Shown piece after piece: positions 36,100 through 48,545 of a stretch of 64,000 bases of DNA. Within the stretch, counting starts at the first letter, position 1, and the number at the start of each line of letters is the position of its first letter. Made by a program: the position numbers and the translations under genes. Below the pieces are notes generated by a model. That model saw nothing but the letters and a program-made list of their open reading frames with translations. It did not search any database and was not told the DNA's origin. This DNA comes from Paraescarpia echinospica (lineage: Eukaryota; Annelida; Polychaeta; Sabellida; Siboglinidae): NCBI GenBank assembly GCA_020002185.1, contig CM034539.1, positions 2,724,108 through 2,788,107 on the forward strand. Reading direction: 5' to 3'.

Positions 36100-37089
36100 T
36101 GTATTAGCCAATAGAAATGATGGAAACCTGTCATATGATGTGTAATTAGGTCTGCTTATATAAACGTTTGTTGTACGCATTTGGCGAAGGACTGGGACAG
36201 ATCCAGGGTTGAACGAGACAGGTTGCCATGCTGCCAAGAGAATGGCAAGTCAAGTCGTAAAGCGTGTTGGGAATCGTTAACGTGGGTTACGTTCCCAAGC
36301 TTTTGTGTGTGTGTAATATTCAGCGTCCAGAGTGACTGTTCGATCGAGCTTCGAAGAATCCATGCCGCCACGTCTGCAGTATATTGAGACAACGTTCCGA
36401 TCGGCCCCAACGTATTTGCGTCAATGAGCGATAATCGCGACGCGCTCACCCAGCACGGGCCATCCTCGAACAGCGGTCTCACAGCGACAACGTCAGAAAG
36501 CTTGACCGAATGCGACTCGTAGCGGCCGGCGGTAAACGTATGCTGCCAAGCGTCGTCAATTGCGCGAACCCGTTCATCCGACTTCTCGATCGTTTGCGAC
36601 AGGGCAAGAACTCTCGATCGAATTCGTAGCGGCCGGCGGTAAGCGTCTACTGCCCGGCTTCGTCTTTCAGTTGAACGTATTCAACTGACTTCGCAATCGT
36701 TTGCGACCGTGCGATCATCGAACGGACTGGACTCGAGAATTCGCGGCGTACGACGGCAGTCGTCAAGTGCCCGGCGTCATCACTCGTGCGGCCGAGATAC
36801 ACCGTTCTAATTGTGTTCTGAGCTCGGCGTGTTAACTTCAACAAACGTTCGTATATATTCGAGATGGGACTAGCCCAGTTTAAATGTCTATTTTCTGATT
36901 GAACGTATCTATTATTTGCTGTATTATGATTAGTAGTTATCTGTGGTTTTGAAGTGAGGTATTATTACCCATGAAGTATTCACATATATATAAATATATG
37001 TGTGTGTTGTAACAGATTACTGTAATGAGAGTCCGCGAGGACTAGCTTATACTGCGTATTTATATTATGGGAGTTATTCTTAGATAACA
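36100..37089 (+). repeat. Possible long terminal repeat (solo or truncated LTR element)
   Basis: It starts TGTATTAGCC and ends AGATAACA (TG...CA ends, short TGT/ACA inversion), with a TATA-like TTATATAAACG near 36,158. TTGGCGCC follows at 37,091, resembling a tRNA primer-binding site of Gypsy-type elements. No gag or pol coding and no second LTR are visible before the CR1 at 37.7 kb. The interpretation rests on these short motifs only. Confidence 0.3.
36510..36830. repeat. Imperfect ~110-bp tandem repeats, GC- and CpG-rich
   Basis: Three units share a core like TCGTAGCGGCCGGCGGTAA (near 36,518 and 36,625, with a diverged GCGGCGTACGACGGCAG near 36,741). Each is followed by a TGCC-GCGTC-like and CGATCGTTTGCGAC-like segment. 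It is much richer in CpG than its surroundings. Confidence 0.65.
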
Positions 37090-37717
37090 CTTGGCGCCTA
37101 GTGTATGGTCGTATAGCGGTATAATCCACCTTAGAAAGGAAGTGGAATTTGATAATCGAAAGATTCAGTGTTATTGTTTATTATGTTCTATTAAGATTTG
37201 GTTACGGGATTTCTTTATTCTGTTTATTTTGTTAATCGAGATATTTACCAAAAGGAAGATATCTTGTAATAAAGTATTACATTTTCCTCGTTATTTGTTG
37301 CTTGTTCACGATCACCGTTCTTTCTCATATGCGTTGACCTTGATATATAAGAACCCTACTAGACTGAGCCATCTAGTGTACGGAGACCTCGCTAATCCGT
37401 GACAGACGTTATCCAGCAGAAGTGCGTAAGACAAGTGTTCACTCTCATATAATATTATGCTTGGAAACATAGACCATAGAATGCATTACAAAACTATTCA
37501 CGTAGCACTTTGACAAGTACAAAAAAACCGCAGTTTTTGCTGAAATTACACCTATGACAGTTGTACCACTTTAGAAGTATTTTGCCAAGCTAGTGAAACA
37601 TAACTAATTTATATATACATTATGTATATATATGAGTGTGTGTGTTCGTGTGTGCGTGTGTGCGTGTGTGCGTGCGTGCGTGTGTGTGTGTGTGTGTTTG
37701 TGCTACTTGGTTAGACA
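37090..37717. other. Spacer with (TG)n-like tract
   Basis: No gene. A TG/TGCG tract lies at about 37,632-37,700. A dispersed-repeat fragment near 37,530-37,590 matches 24.13-24.19 kb. Confidence 0.45.
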
Positions 37718-38230
37718 TTATTAACAAGATTTAAGAACATTTAACAAGATTGCCACCCAGAGAATTAACTGTAGGTGGCAGATGGACAAGGAAGCCTTTT
37801 GGCTTATCGAGAGCCCAACCTTTTTATCTATATGTATCCTGCCCTTCTGAGGTATGTGTCGATTTTATTTTTAAACATATTCACGCTACTAGCACCCACA
37901 CAATCAGCAGGTAATCTGTTCCATTCATTTATAGTCCTTTGTGAAAATGAGAACTTTCTTATATATATTATACACTGCTCCTTTGCTAATGTAACTTCAT
38001 GTCCTCTAGTCCTTCTATCTTTCTTAGCTGGGAAAAAAATATTTCTATCAATATTTTCATAACCATTCATTATTTTAAACACTTCTATCTGATCTCCACT
38101 CAATTTCCTGGTCTTTAATGTTATTAAACCACATTCTTTTAGGCGAATTTCATAACTAAGATCCCTCAGTTTTGGTATGATTTTAGTCGGTCTCTTCTGT
38201 ACTCTTTCTAGCATATTGATGTCCTTCTTA
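37718..38230 (-). mobile_element. CR1-like copy iii, strongly 5'-truncated
   Basis: It contains only the RT C-terminus and 3' UTR. The minus-strand frame reads NMLERVQKRPTKIIPKL, TRKLSGDQIEVFKIMNG, FSQRTINEWNRLPADC and NKIDTYLRRAGY. The tail (AAGATTTAACAAGATTGCC type on the plus strand) is at 37,718-37,755. The 5' breakpoint near 38,228 follows codons for KKDI. Unlike the other copies it is uninterrupted over the retained C-terminus. Confidence 0.88.
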
Positions 38231-38469
38231 TTTGCTATATCCATCGGAATAGCTACATACGGTTTACGTAACAAAACAGTAACATTAAAATAAGTCGCCA
38301 CCAACGGAACTATATTCGTTAAAAGGTAAATTCGGATATAAGTCTTCATCCATCCACAATACTGATCAGGGCGCTTAACAATTCGAGTCCTAGTAAACCT
38401 GTTCAATCGAACACAATCGTGAATTATCTCGTAAGCATTCAGCCACGTTGCAATATTACTAATTGCAAT
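38231..38469. other. Unrecognised spacer
   Basis: This is the 5' target flank of CR1 copy iii. No gene recognised. Confidence 0.35.
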
Positions 38470-38600
38470 ATCATAAATTGACCATTAATTTAACAATCGA
38501 CCAGTAATATAATCATGGACCAGTAATGTAATGAATCGACCGGTAATATAATAATCGACCTGAAATATAATAAATCGACAAGTAATGCCATAAAAACGAT
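38470..38600. repeat. Imperfect ~25-bp tandem repeats
   Basis: Units like ATCGACCAGTAATATAATA recur about five times with variation and run into the GAT-rich tract. Confidence 0.75.
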
Positions 38601-38609
38601 TAAGAGTAT

Positions 38610-39060
38610 AATTATGACGATGACGACGATGATGGTGGTGATCATAAAGGCAGTGAAGATGAGGATAAAAAATGATAATGAAGATGATGACGAGGTAGAT
38701 AAAGACAATTATCTTAGAAATCACGATGATGATTATAGCGATGATGATGACGGTGATGATTATGCCGGCGGTCTTGAAGATGATGATGGTGGTGATGTCG
38801 ATAAGTTAATAGTGATGATAATGGCGGTGATGAGGAAGGTGATAAATGATTATGATGATGATGAAAACGATGAAGAAAACAACGCCGTCATCGTTGATGA
38901 TGATGATGATTATGACTATCTATACCGGCGACGATGACGACGATTATTATTATTATTATGACGAAAATAACGAAGATGAGGTTCACAATTATTACGATGA
39001 TGAGGACGACGACAATGACATCCATCTCCTTATCAATCTCCTCCTCATCGTCATCCTCAT
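38610..39060. repeat. (GAT/GAC)n-rich trinucleotide tract
   Basis: Imperfect GAT, GAC, GAA and TAT triplets for about 450 bp, giving Asp-rich and Met-rich plus-strand frames and Ser/Ile-rich minus-strand frames. No stable gene structure is seen; the frames are explained by the repeat. Confidence 0.85.
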
Positions 39061-39734
39061 TACTATTTCGAACTCGGGGTTAAGTGACTATGGTAACGTT
39101 ACTATTACTTACTCTTCAACAACGCGTTCAAGAATGTATTCATACCATTTAGTTAGTATAGAAGTACACACCATGTGCGTGCTAGTATTCTGTCGTGGCA
39201 TTAACCTCGATACTCCGATGCAAAACATTAGTTTACGGCCCGGTAACGTGTTAAATAGACAGCGTTGCCGTCAAAAGTGTCCTTTTTAACTTTGTATGAA
39301 CACGCAACCTTTCTCATGAAACATCGTGGTGTACATTCTAAAAATAACCAGTGAGAGAACATGAAGCAACGTGTTCTATTTATATGGCCCGAAGCGTTCA
39401 ATCTATTTATTCCAAACGCGTTAAAGTTGTAGTATGCCAAAATCTCATTATTCCTCCGTTGTGGTAGAAACGTTTTTGTAAAAATAAGTCGAAACTACTG
39501 GTACAAAATGCGTTGTGTTTATTTGTAGAGGGTAAGCAATAGCATTGATATATCACTAGACGATCGGAGTTTCACCATAAGTTGTCTTCATAATGTAGTC
39601 CCCTGGCTGTCTACTATATGCGACATACTATACTCCACAAACATGAGTAGTTCGAAAATATGCCTGCCCGGGCAGATATTTATATACGTATAGTCTTTAA
39701 ACTGAAAATATGAACAAAAGAGCAGAAATACGTC
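39061..39734. other. Spacer with dispersed-repeat fragments
   Basis: Segments near 39,112 and 39,440-39,560 resemble 24.39-24.59 kb, in the same order. No gene. Confidence 0.4.
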
Positions 39735-41195
39735 CCCCATGGATCAATTCTTGGACCCCTTTTATTTATCAGTTACGTAAACGACATAGCCAATGCTACT
39801 ACATTGTTCAATACAATAATATGTGCTAACGATAGTACTTTAACTAGCAATCTAAATGCTTTTAACGATATAAATTATAGCAACATCAGTCAAAATATAA
39901 ACAATGAAATAATCAAAGTAACCATATGGTTTTGCAAGTTAATAAGTTATCAATTAATATTAAAAACAAAACTTATGTTATTTCATACCCCTTTAAAAAC
40001 ATAACTATACCAAAAATAAAAATGCGTGATACTGAATTATATCCGGTTGACGATTTTAATTTTCTAGACCTTAATATTAACAAACACATGTTACAAAAAT
40101 CATGTAAATAGAACAGCTAACTAAATCTCACAGACTACTCGGATTTTTGATAAATTAAAACACATTCTATCATTTTACTCAAAATGTATAACGCTTTAAT
40201 CTTATCTCATCTCAACTACGAAATACGAGTATGGGGATGCCAAACAAATCGTTTAAAAATATGAGAAGAGATCTCTTAGAACTATAACATCTTCTAAATA
40301 TAATACACATACCAACCCCGTGTTCAAGAACATCATACCAGAAACAGTAATAATATCTACATAAACCGACTAAATCATAATGTTGTCACTAATTGCATTA
40401 GACATTCAATCATTCACACTGTTAACAATGTACCATCTGAACTCAGAAATAAGATTTATACCCATTCTCTACAAAGCTTTTCAATATACTGTAAAATACT
40501 TCATAAGGAATTATGAAACTGACTGTTTATCCCAAACTGTTATAGTTGTACTGACTAAAAATAAGATAAACCTTCCAACTTAAACGGTTTGTAAACTTTG
40601 TGTGTTGTTTAGTTATGATTATACTGAACGAATCACCATTACAGTGTTTTGTAACACAAGACAATTGTAATTTATACTGTTAGTATTTTTAAAAGATGTT
40701 TAGGGTTAAATATTTCTGTTTTATTAATTAATATTTGTAGGGATGTTAGAATAGTTAATTAGTTTTAATTAAAATTAACTGCTTAGATGGGTTTTTTAAA
40801 TAAATAGTTTAATGATGTTTAACTATTGAATAACTGTCAGTTTTATTTTAACATTAGTGTAATTTATATATTATTATTGTAGTGTATTATTTTGCTTGTT
40901 TGATGTTAGTTAGTGTTAGCAGTTAGTTAATGTTAATGAATTAGTTAGTTAGTTAGTGTTAAACACTGTCAATTAATGCTTTTTACTTATTAAATCATAT
41001 TTAAAACAATAATTATTATAATATAATAATTTTGTATTAAAATTATACATTTAACAACAGGGTGGCTCTAATGTTAGCGGCATACATAATGCCTTAATGA
41101 CAGTCTCCCTGACCATACGTTTCTTTACATTTATTTGTTGTATATAATATGTATTTTATGGTCGAAAAAATTATTCTGATTCTGATTCTGCCACA
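39735..41195 (+). mobile_element. L2-like retrotransposon, 5'-truncated, with ATTCTG tail
   Basis: It opens inside the RT palm (HGSILGPLLFISYVNDI), then a degenerate catalytic region (CANDSTLTSN where YADD is expected), thumb fragments with several stops (HLNYEIRVWG), and a C-terminal NNVPSELRNKIYTHSL block. A long AT-rich 3' UTR with GTTA repeats near 40,910-40,960 follows. It ends in ATTCTGATTCTGATTCTG at about 41,173-41,191, a short-repeat tail typical of CR1/L2-type 3' ends. Confidence 0.8.
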
Positions 41196-44100
41196 GTGAT
41201 ATGTTACAAGAATCTATGCATTGCTACATCTATTGGAATGTCTATATGCCGCTTACATAAAAAATAACCCGTAACATTAAAGTACATGTGTCAATTTTCA
41301 TAAATCATACTGCTAACCTACGTTGTTGGTCGTAGACAGAATAACGCTTTTTTGGTTTGTTATGTGCTTTAAGTTGAATTTACATGTTGGATGTGCGTGC
41401 ATGTGTGTGCGTGTGCTTGCTGTTCGTGTTTGTGTATGTGCGTGTGCGTGTGCGAGTGCGTGAGCGTGAGCGTGTGCGTGTCAACGTGCGCGTGAGCTAA
41501 CCTGTGCATCCGTGCGTATTCGTGAGCGTGAGGGCGAGCGCATGCTAGCGTGTTTTCGGGCGCGCGTGTGTATGCGTTGTGTGCGTGTGCTCGTTTGTGC
41601 GAATGCGTGCTTGCTTCCTTGCGTCCTCCCTTGCTTGCGTGTATATAATGGAGACAAATAGATCTGCCACTTCGTTTGTTTTTATCTGTGAACTGGACAC
41701 CCCCTTTCTACGTTCGGAGTGCCAATGCCTATGCGTCAGTAAATTATTCACTCCCTTTACAATATACTTGGAAATAGTTACCTTAGCATGTACGGCACAA
41801 CTATTCACATAAAAAGGACGTTGGAATTTGTTAACTACAGACTCGTGACTGTTATTGTTGAAATTATGCACGCGGCAGTTGGACTACTTGAGAAGCATTT
41901 GGTCACGCGACTGAACAATAAATTATAATATTTGTGAAAGTAGGCAAAACACATGTTTGCTACACTACAAGAATGTATACATTGATATATCTATGGGAGT
42001 GAGTACACACCGCTTACTTACAAGAAATAACCTTTCTTATTAAATTGTTTTCGGAGATAGTCCAATGTTTACTGTATATCACTTTCCCCACCACCGTATA
42101 GACTTGTTTTCACACAATGTGCAATTTTAAGGTAAAACGGCGCAACAAACAAAATATATCGGCTGGCCATACAGTTATTACTTCGGTTGCCGGACCTGGC
42201 TACCAGTAATTTTGCAAACTGGAAAACTAATACCTCTGCCAAGTTTCATGCATTTATTGTAGCAATCCAAAATATATGTTGGAATATACTGACTTACGAA
42301 TTCAACATGGCTGCCATACAAAATCATACATTTGGAAAAATCGTTATGATATTTTCACGAAATGACAGAATGCTGTGGACGTGGACTTGTGCCAACATGG
42401 AAACTCTGTCAGTAATGGTAACATTATTTCTTCTTAATTTTAAGTACAATGTTATTCCAAACGGCACCGAAAATGGGTCGGCATTTGTTTAAAAACGGTT
42501 CCGGTGATGCCATATTTTGTTTATGTTTACAAAATGTAAGACATTACATTCACAAGATATTAAACATATCAAATTTTTATTCGAAAAACATTATAGCAAA
42601 CATTCATTTATTAACATATTTCTTAAACCACATTCTAAAGACTAATCAAAATAAACCTTTCGTATTCCCAATCTGAATGAAATATACTCTAAAAATAGTG
42701 TTCTGATATTTAAATTTTTTGACCCCCTCCGTCACCCTGTTCAAGGCCCCTTTTAGTAGCGCTTTCCTGTACATTTTCTGCGCAGTTTGTTGCGATACCT
42801 AGCGGCTCTGATGACGTCACCTATTCTTTAATGTGGTAAACGGAGGAGTGGCTTGTTGTTTCAGATTGTACGTGAAATTGCAACAACGGAATGAAATATG
42901 TTTTATATCACCGTAAAAGATAATAATCTTACCTAAAATTATGTCGTTTTCTTTTTCGAGTTATTGCCGTTTGAACAGCGTGAATGCGTTTAATTTAATT
43001 TAACGCGTTGTTTGTTCGCTACGTGGCGCTGACGCTGCTGGCTGATTCAAAAATTAATCATGTCGGATAGTAGTGCTGGTCTCATGGCATCAACGAATTA
43101 TACGATTATGAACAGGTTTATTATGGTCCGTAACGTCTATGCATCAACCAAACGCTGATGTCGTGAGAGAGGAAAGAGATATGCCGGATCAACCTGGCAT
43201 TGGCAATTACGATGCGGTGCCCGACATGTCGCAGTGGGTGGTAATTATTTTTGATTACATAGAGTGATGAATGATGACAGTGTCAGTGATGTGAATTGTC
43301 CCTGGTATAAAAACATGCTCGTGTGTGATATAAATCATTTGGAATATCCATTTAGAATCTAAGTTGTGCTAACATATTTGTTATATATTTAAAAGTTGCT
43401 TGAGTGAAGTGTTTACAATTAAAAGAACTGCCTTACCGCAAAACGCGCCATTATCGGCATTAGTCGCGTAATGTGTAGAGTAAGTCAGCGCATAAGGCCT
43501 CCTGTGGGGCGAAAAGGCCATCTCCCGGTTGTCAGAAGATGTACATCTCTGAGGGGCCATATGGTGCATATATGATCCAGTACGGCCTGCACGCCACCTG
43601 TCCACGCCGCAGACAGACATTCGGCAGACACAGCGTACGTTTTACATATGAGCGAAGTCATGAAAAATGGAACACTTTAATTTTCTACATTTCGGAGGTT
43701 TGCTGTTCCGTTATTAAAATGAATATCCTATTTTCGGTTTTTGTTCAAAATACAACATGGTCTCATCTGTCAGTAAAGACAACTTGAACAAGTTTCATCA
43801 AGATTTACATCTTCAGTAACTATCTGAAAACCTAAAAAAGAGGGTGTTTTTGTATAAAAAGGTAAACACATTTGACAACAGCATTAAAAAAATAAACAAA
43901 AAAATACAGGAATATCTGGAGGCCTGCTTTCATTTTTTTGTATTGAATATATACCCGAAGGTACATTTGCGTGAAAAAAATTAATCTGAAAAAATTAATG
44001 AACATAAAAAAATGTTCTACCTTACAAACCATCCTCAATTGATTTCCAGAAAAAGAATTTCAACAAACAATATAATTCATGAAAACAAATTGTCCAAAAC

Positions 44101-44839
44101 TGTAAAACAAAATCCGTCCCCTTGTGTTGCATCTGTCACACCGTGTTTTCCCAGGAAATTAAGAGGGAGAAAAATATGAAAAAATATGCCATACACAACT
44201 TGAACCATTTGTAATTCACAGATACAAAACCATTAATTAGTGAGTTGCTGTTAACGAGTAGCAAAGCATTAATCAATTCCGTCCCTCAAAATGTTGCGTC
44301 TGTCACAGTAAATTGTATTTGTCCAAATGTTTTAGTGTAAATATAGTAAACTGTAGACTAATAGGTACTAGGCCAGGACTCTTTCAAATTGTGACAGTTT
44401 ATATGCTTTGAGCACGACAATGGCACATATTTTGCAGCCCACACCAAGTGTATTACATGTGCATGTTTGTTGTATTAGAACATTTTTGAGTATTTGACTA
44501 TCCCGTATTATTTATTTAGTTAAAAGGAGAAGTTCCATCAGTTCCATTTAAATCATGTTACTTTGTTATCGAACAATACAAGGTTTTTGTTTTCTAAGAG
44601 AAGACCTGATATGTTATATTTTGGCTTGCCTAAAACTTGAGTAAAATGGTTAGTAATTGCAAATTTTCAAATCAATAATTAGGATGTCACATTATAGTTG
44701 AGGTGATGACGTTAGGAAGTGAATATCACTGTTATAAAACAATCACTATGATGCAAAGTAGCAATGAGATTTGAATACCCGACACAAAAAATGCGTTACA
44801 CTGTCCATGTTGAACGTTGTTCTGAAATTACTTTATTTT
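41196..44839. other. Gene-poor AT-rich spacer
   Basis: A degenerate TG/TGCG tract lies at 41,390-41,620. The segment at 41,830-41,910 weakly matches the dispersed repeat at 24.1 kb. A minus-strand frame near 43,440-43,620 ends at a donor-like GTAAGG but has no recognised content and an equally plausible alternative frame. No gene can be supported. Confidence 0.4.
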
Positions 44840-45840
44840 ACAGAAAAATGGATAATCCTCATTCTGCAGAAGTACGAAAGCTGAAAGCAAGAGAGCGCCA
44901 AAGGAAATGGAGAGAGAAGTTATAAAATAATTCAGAAAAACTTGAGGAAATTCGAAAGAAGGATGCTGCGCAACATCAAAAGAAGAGAGCTGACAGAGCA
45001 GAAGCACTACAATCTATAATCAGTTCTGCTACACCTACCTCCAGAAAAGCATACACGAAACATGGGATTATAGTTAAATAAGTGCCCAAAGCAACCGTAG
45101 CTGAATGCCAGAATTTAAAGAGTTTGTCATATACAGAGATGTTGGAAATGTCGAAAGGAAGATAGCAGCTTTCGATGTCATCAAGAGAACAAAACTGAAA
45201 GTCACTCTACAGAAGCCTAACGATACTGCCTCCAGGACCGTTTGTAAGACATTGCCTACAGGACTGTTTGTATGACATTGCCTCCAGGACTGTTTGTAAG
45301 ACATTGCCTCCAGGACTGTTTGTAAGACATTGCCTCCAGGACTGTTTGTAAGACATTGCCCCCAGGACTGTTTGTAAGACATGCCTCCAGGACTGTTTGT
45401 AAGACATTGCCTCCAGGACTGTTTGTAAGACATTGCCCCCAGGACTGTTTGTATGACATTGCCTCCAGGACTGTTTGTAAGACATGCCTCCACGAATGTT
45501 TGTAAGACATTGCCTCCAGGACTGTTTGTAAGACATTGCCTCCAGGACTGTTTGTAAGACATTGCCTCCAGGACTGTTTGTAAGACATGCCTCCACGAAT
45601 GTTTGTAAGACATTGCCTCCAGGACTGTTTGTAAGACATTGCCTCCAGGACTGTTTGTAGTATAAAAAACATAAGCTGTCTTTTGCGCAAATGTAGAAGA
45701 TGTGGTGTGTCAAAAGCCATAGAAGAGACAAAAGCAATTGCTGCTGCGTGTGACGAAAAGGTATCCTGGATGAGGTAGGAAAATGTCAAGTCCCAGATGA
45801 AAAATACAAAGGGTGAAGAGCTGTGAGGCGTGGGACATAA
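44840..45840 (+). pseudogene. Decayed coding fragment of a repeated invertebrate protein family
   Basis: From 44,848 the plus strand reads MDNPHSAEVRKLKARERQRK, then WREKL, a TAA, and a basic coiled region (KLEEIRKKDAAQHQKKRAD). This is the type of N-terminal Arg/Lys/Glu helix found at the start of a widespread repeat-associated protein in aquatic invertebrates. After the minisatellite the frame continues with CLLRKCRRCGVSKAIEE and DEKVSWMR, a stop, then ENVKSQMKNTKGEEL, which matches a Cys-containing segment of the same kind of protein. Stops and the inserted repeat show that it is dead. The family name is not certain to me. Confidence 0.5.
45237..45660. repeat. 26-bp minisatellite, about 16 copies
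   Basis: The unit is GTTTGTAAGACATTGCCTCCAGGACT-like (20-base core TAAGACATTGCCTCCAGGAC). Three units lose one T (GACATGCC). Variant units reading GACATGCCTCCACGAATG occur about 104 bp apart, equal to four units, so part of the array is higher-order. The unit contains no stop codon on the minus strand, so all three minus frames stay open and give Ser-Trp-Arg-Gln/Pro-Gly-Gly-rich artefact proteins. Confidence 0.95.
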
Positions 45841-46679
45841 CTAGACAGTTAATATTTTTTCTGTGAAGAAAAACAAATTTGGGTGGAATTTATCCAACTG
45901 GACTTTGAAAAAATTACAAAATTTTGCAAAGTCGGCACTATCATTCGACCATTCGACCATAGAAAACCGAATTCTTCTATTTTTATCTGGTCAGTACCAC
46001 CACAATACACCGCTACAAGCAAAAAAAAAATTTTAACTGTAGAATTTTTGCTGGACATATAGACTGATAAGTGTGAGAGACGCGACACAAAAATGTCAAT
46101 GGTCTATTTCATCATCATCCTATATCATAAACACCAGGCAATAATTTATCTTCTACCTATCACCTTGGTACACTTTTATCCGTTTACTACAACACTATAT
46201 GGGGACAATTATTTTTGGAAACAAATGTCACTTCTAATTTTTATCAGAGTTTCCATTTGTCGTGACTTCGCTCATATTTATAATGTTCACATAAAAACGT
46301 AAACATTGACGAACAAGCCATTGTTGTGATATCTCTATGATAATTAGCGAAAACATACCAATGGGGATTTAGATTAACGGATTTATTGCTATTATTGTGT
46401 GTTAAGAAAAAACGATCTTTAGGCTTCACGTATTCCCATAACACCGTGGGGCATCACGTCCTACCCCGTGCGTTTTGCCCCATCATTCGCTGGTGGTTTC
46501 ACATATATATATAGTTCCTAATAATACTCCATTACTTGTACATTTGTAATTGCAACGATTAGAGAAATGTTCACGATCGAAAATGTATCAGATATGCTCA
46601 ATATATTATTTCAATTAATCCTTTATATAAATTTAGGCAGTTGTTTTTTATTTTAATTGCATATTTATAAATATACTAA
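45841..46679. other. Unrecognised spacer
   Basis: Nothing supported; it may hold more of the decayed family to its left. Confidence 0.35.
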
Positions 46680-46890
46680 TTTTGATGTACAGGTAATGTC
46701 TTTTTCACTAAAAACCATATCAGATGTACAGCTGTATCTTCTTCTTCTCTGACTTTTCCCGTCATCTGGGGTCGTCGGTGTGGCTGGTAATTTTCTTTCT
46801 CCATGTCGTCCTGTCCATCACCACATCTGCACTCAGACCCACGATTTCCATGTCTCTTCTGCATGTGTCTTTCCATCTGGTCTTCGGTCG
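46680..46890 (-). pseudogene. Non-LTR RT C-terminal remnant
   Basis: The minus strand reads a W-K-D-T-C-R-R-D-M-E-I-V-G-L block followed by DRTTWRKKI and a DDPR end. These match the terminal block (W-x-x-x-x-R-x-D-M-x-x-x-G, D-R-x-x-W-R-x-x-I) of endonuclease-RT retroelements. Only about 60 codons remain. Confidence 0.5.
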
Positions 46891-47146
46891 TTAGCTGTAC
46901 AGCGGTATATGTACAGGTAATACAGTGATTTCACGTGTATAAAATCATAGCCAAGGAGCGGCCACTGGCTGACCTTTTATGACCTACGATATAGTTTTTC
47001 ATGAAAATCAATGGCGTCCGTGTTTTCTGTGGTGTAATGTTGCGCCTAATTGTGCTTACTCCAGAATGGATCCCTTGTCATAGTCGACAATGTTACACGT
47101 GCTAGTTACACAACTTTACTACTTATTGACTATAATTATGTTTTAG

Positions 47147-47253
47147 GTAACCAGCAACCGAGTGCGACAACGTTACCGACATTTGACACATCGGATAGGG
47201 GCAATGCGGCGAATGCCAGTTTTATTCCTAACGAAGACGAAGGCCGACAATAA
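47147..47253 (+). CDS. Possible terminal coding exon
   Basis: An acceptor-like TATGTTTTAG ending at 47,146 precedes an open segment reading GNQQPSATTLPTFDTSDRG and ending NEDEGRQ, TAA at 47,251-47,253. An AATAAA overlaps the stop. The hydrophilic, low-complexity composition resembles a real C-terminal tail. The same frame is open upstream to about 47,050, so the acceptor is uncertain and no partner exon is identified. Confidence 0.28.
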
Positions 47254-47844
47254 AATTCAAGATCAACAAAATTTGGATGCACATGTACCCCCGCCACTAT
47301 ACTTTGTTGAATACTTGGCTCAGAAGCCTTAGGCATTACAGGCAGTTTGACTACTAAAATCCACAGCAATCCAACTGTAGCATCCAAATATACTATACCC
47401 AGATTTTTTATATTTTCATAGGAAGCAGGGACAGTGTGACGATTAACCGATCTACGAATACTTCGTGAATTTATTCACGAATGTTCATAGGTAGGCCGCA
47501 CAAACAGGGAAGTGGAAACGCAATGTAAAGATTTTACCAAATTTGTTGCTACAGTTGATTCGGACTGACATCCTGCAAACATTATCGAATGTAAAATCAA
47601 TCAAAATTATTTACCGTGCAGCAATTATTTTTTCACGCTGTTTGTCCCGTTGACAATTGTTCTATGTGACGTTAATTGTTGACGACAGGCAAACAGCGTG
47701 ACACATGTTAAAGCTCTTCTACTTCTCAAAAATATCAGCAATCATTTGCAATATGTCATATACATGCAATCAAATTATTATACGCATTTAGCCTTCATGT
47801 TTTGCTAATTTACATACAAATTTATTACATACATGTTGAAACTA

Positions 47845-48545
47845 CTATTATCAGCCATTTCGAGATTAATGAAATTTATAATAGAACCCCTAACTCCCTT
47901 ACGACTTGTGCCTTTAATGATACTATACAATTTTGTAAAGTGGGTTAATTTTGTAAAGTGGGTTAATTTTGTATAACAGGTGGAATTGTGTAACAGATCT
48001 TCGGACCTTTACATTACAGACTATTTAAAGATCTTACAATTGAACGGATAAAAGGATGTATATAAGAAGTGTGTCTTGTTTTATATATGCGTATGTCATA
48101 GGTAAATGTGTAGATAATATAAGATAGAGAATGTCGTAAGGTCCTATGGACATAATTGTACATACATTTTCTAACTTTAATTTCGTAAATTCATGCAATT
48201 TTATAAATCTTAGGCATATAAAGTGGGGTTGAGGGTGTTCCGAATAGTTAGTCTTAAGAATGGAACGAAAGTTTTGGGCATAATGATTATCATCATGATA
48301 TGGGTTTTGTAAGTTCAACCCTATAATATGATTCCGTATGTCAAGTAGGGGAAAACTAAAGTGTAATAAATTGTTTTAAGTGCATATACTGGGAGGTAGC
48401 GATTAGCCTCATAATTTGCGAATAAAGCACTTGTAATTTGTTCTTGAATGCATTGATTTGTTCTTGCCAATCAGGCCTGTCATCTATATACAGGCATAAC
48501 AATTACCTGCATTTTGTGCGCTGATTTATTTTATCAGATATTGTT
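47845..48545 (-). pseudogene. Degenerate RT C-terminal remnant (in duplication unit 1)
   Basis: The minus strand near 48,500-48,430 reads LCLYIDDRPDWQEQI and nearby blocks in different frames. A thumb-type segment (ANRYLPVYALKTIYYTL) and IRNTLNP-like and LHEFTKLKLE-like pieces follow. The better-preserved duplicate at 56.4-56.6 kb has LCLYINDRLDWQKQI and YPYLTYGIIFWDL. Both are truncated at the same 5' point, so the truncation predates the duplication. Several stops. Confidence 0.5.

Noticed and set aside
38614..38937. Asp-rich protein frame.
   Set aside because: Explained by GAT/GAC triplet repeats; no splice sites or domain.
45074..45789. Three overlapping minus-strand frames of about 177 residues with repeated SWRQCLTNSPGG units.
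   Set aside because: The 26-bp repeat has no stop in any minus frame, so all three frames open automatically. Real coding sequence nearby is on the plus strand.
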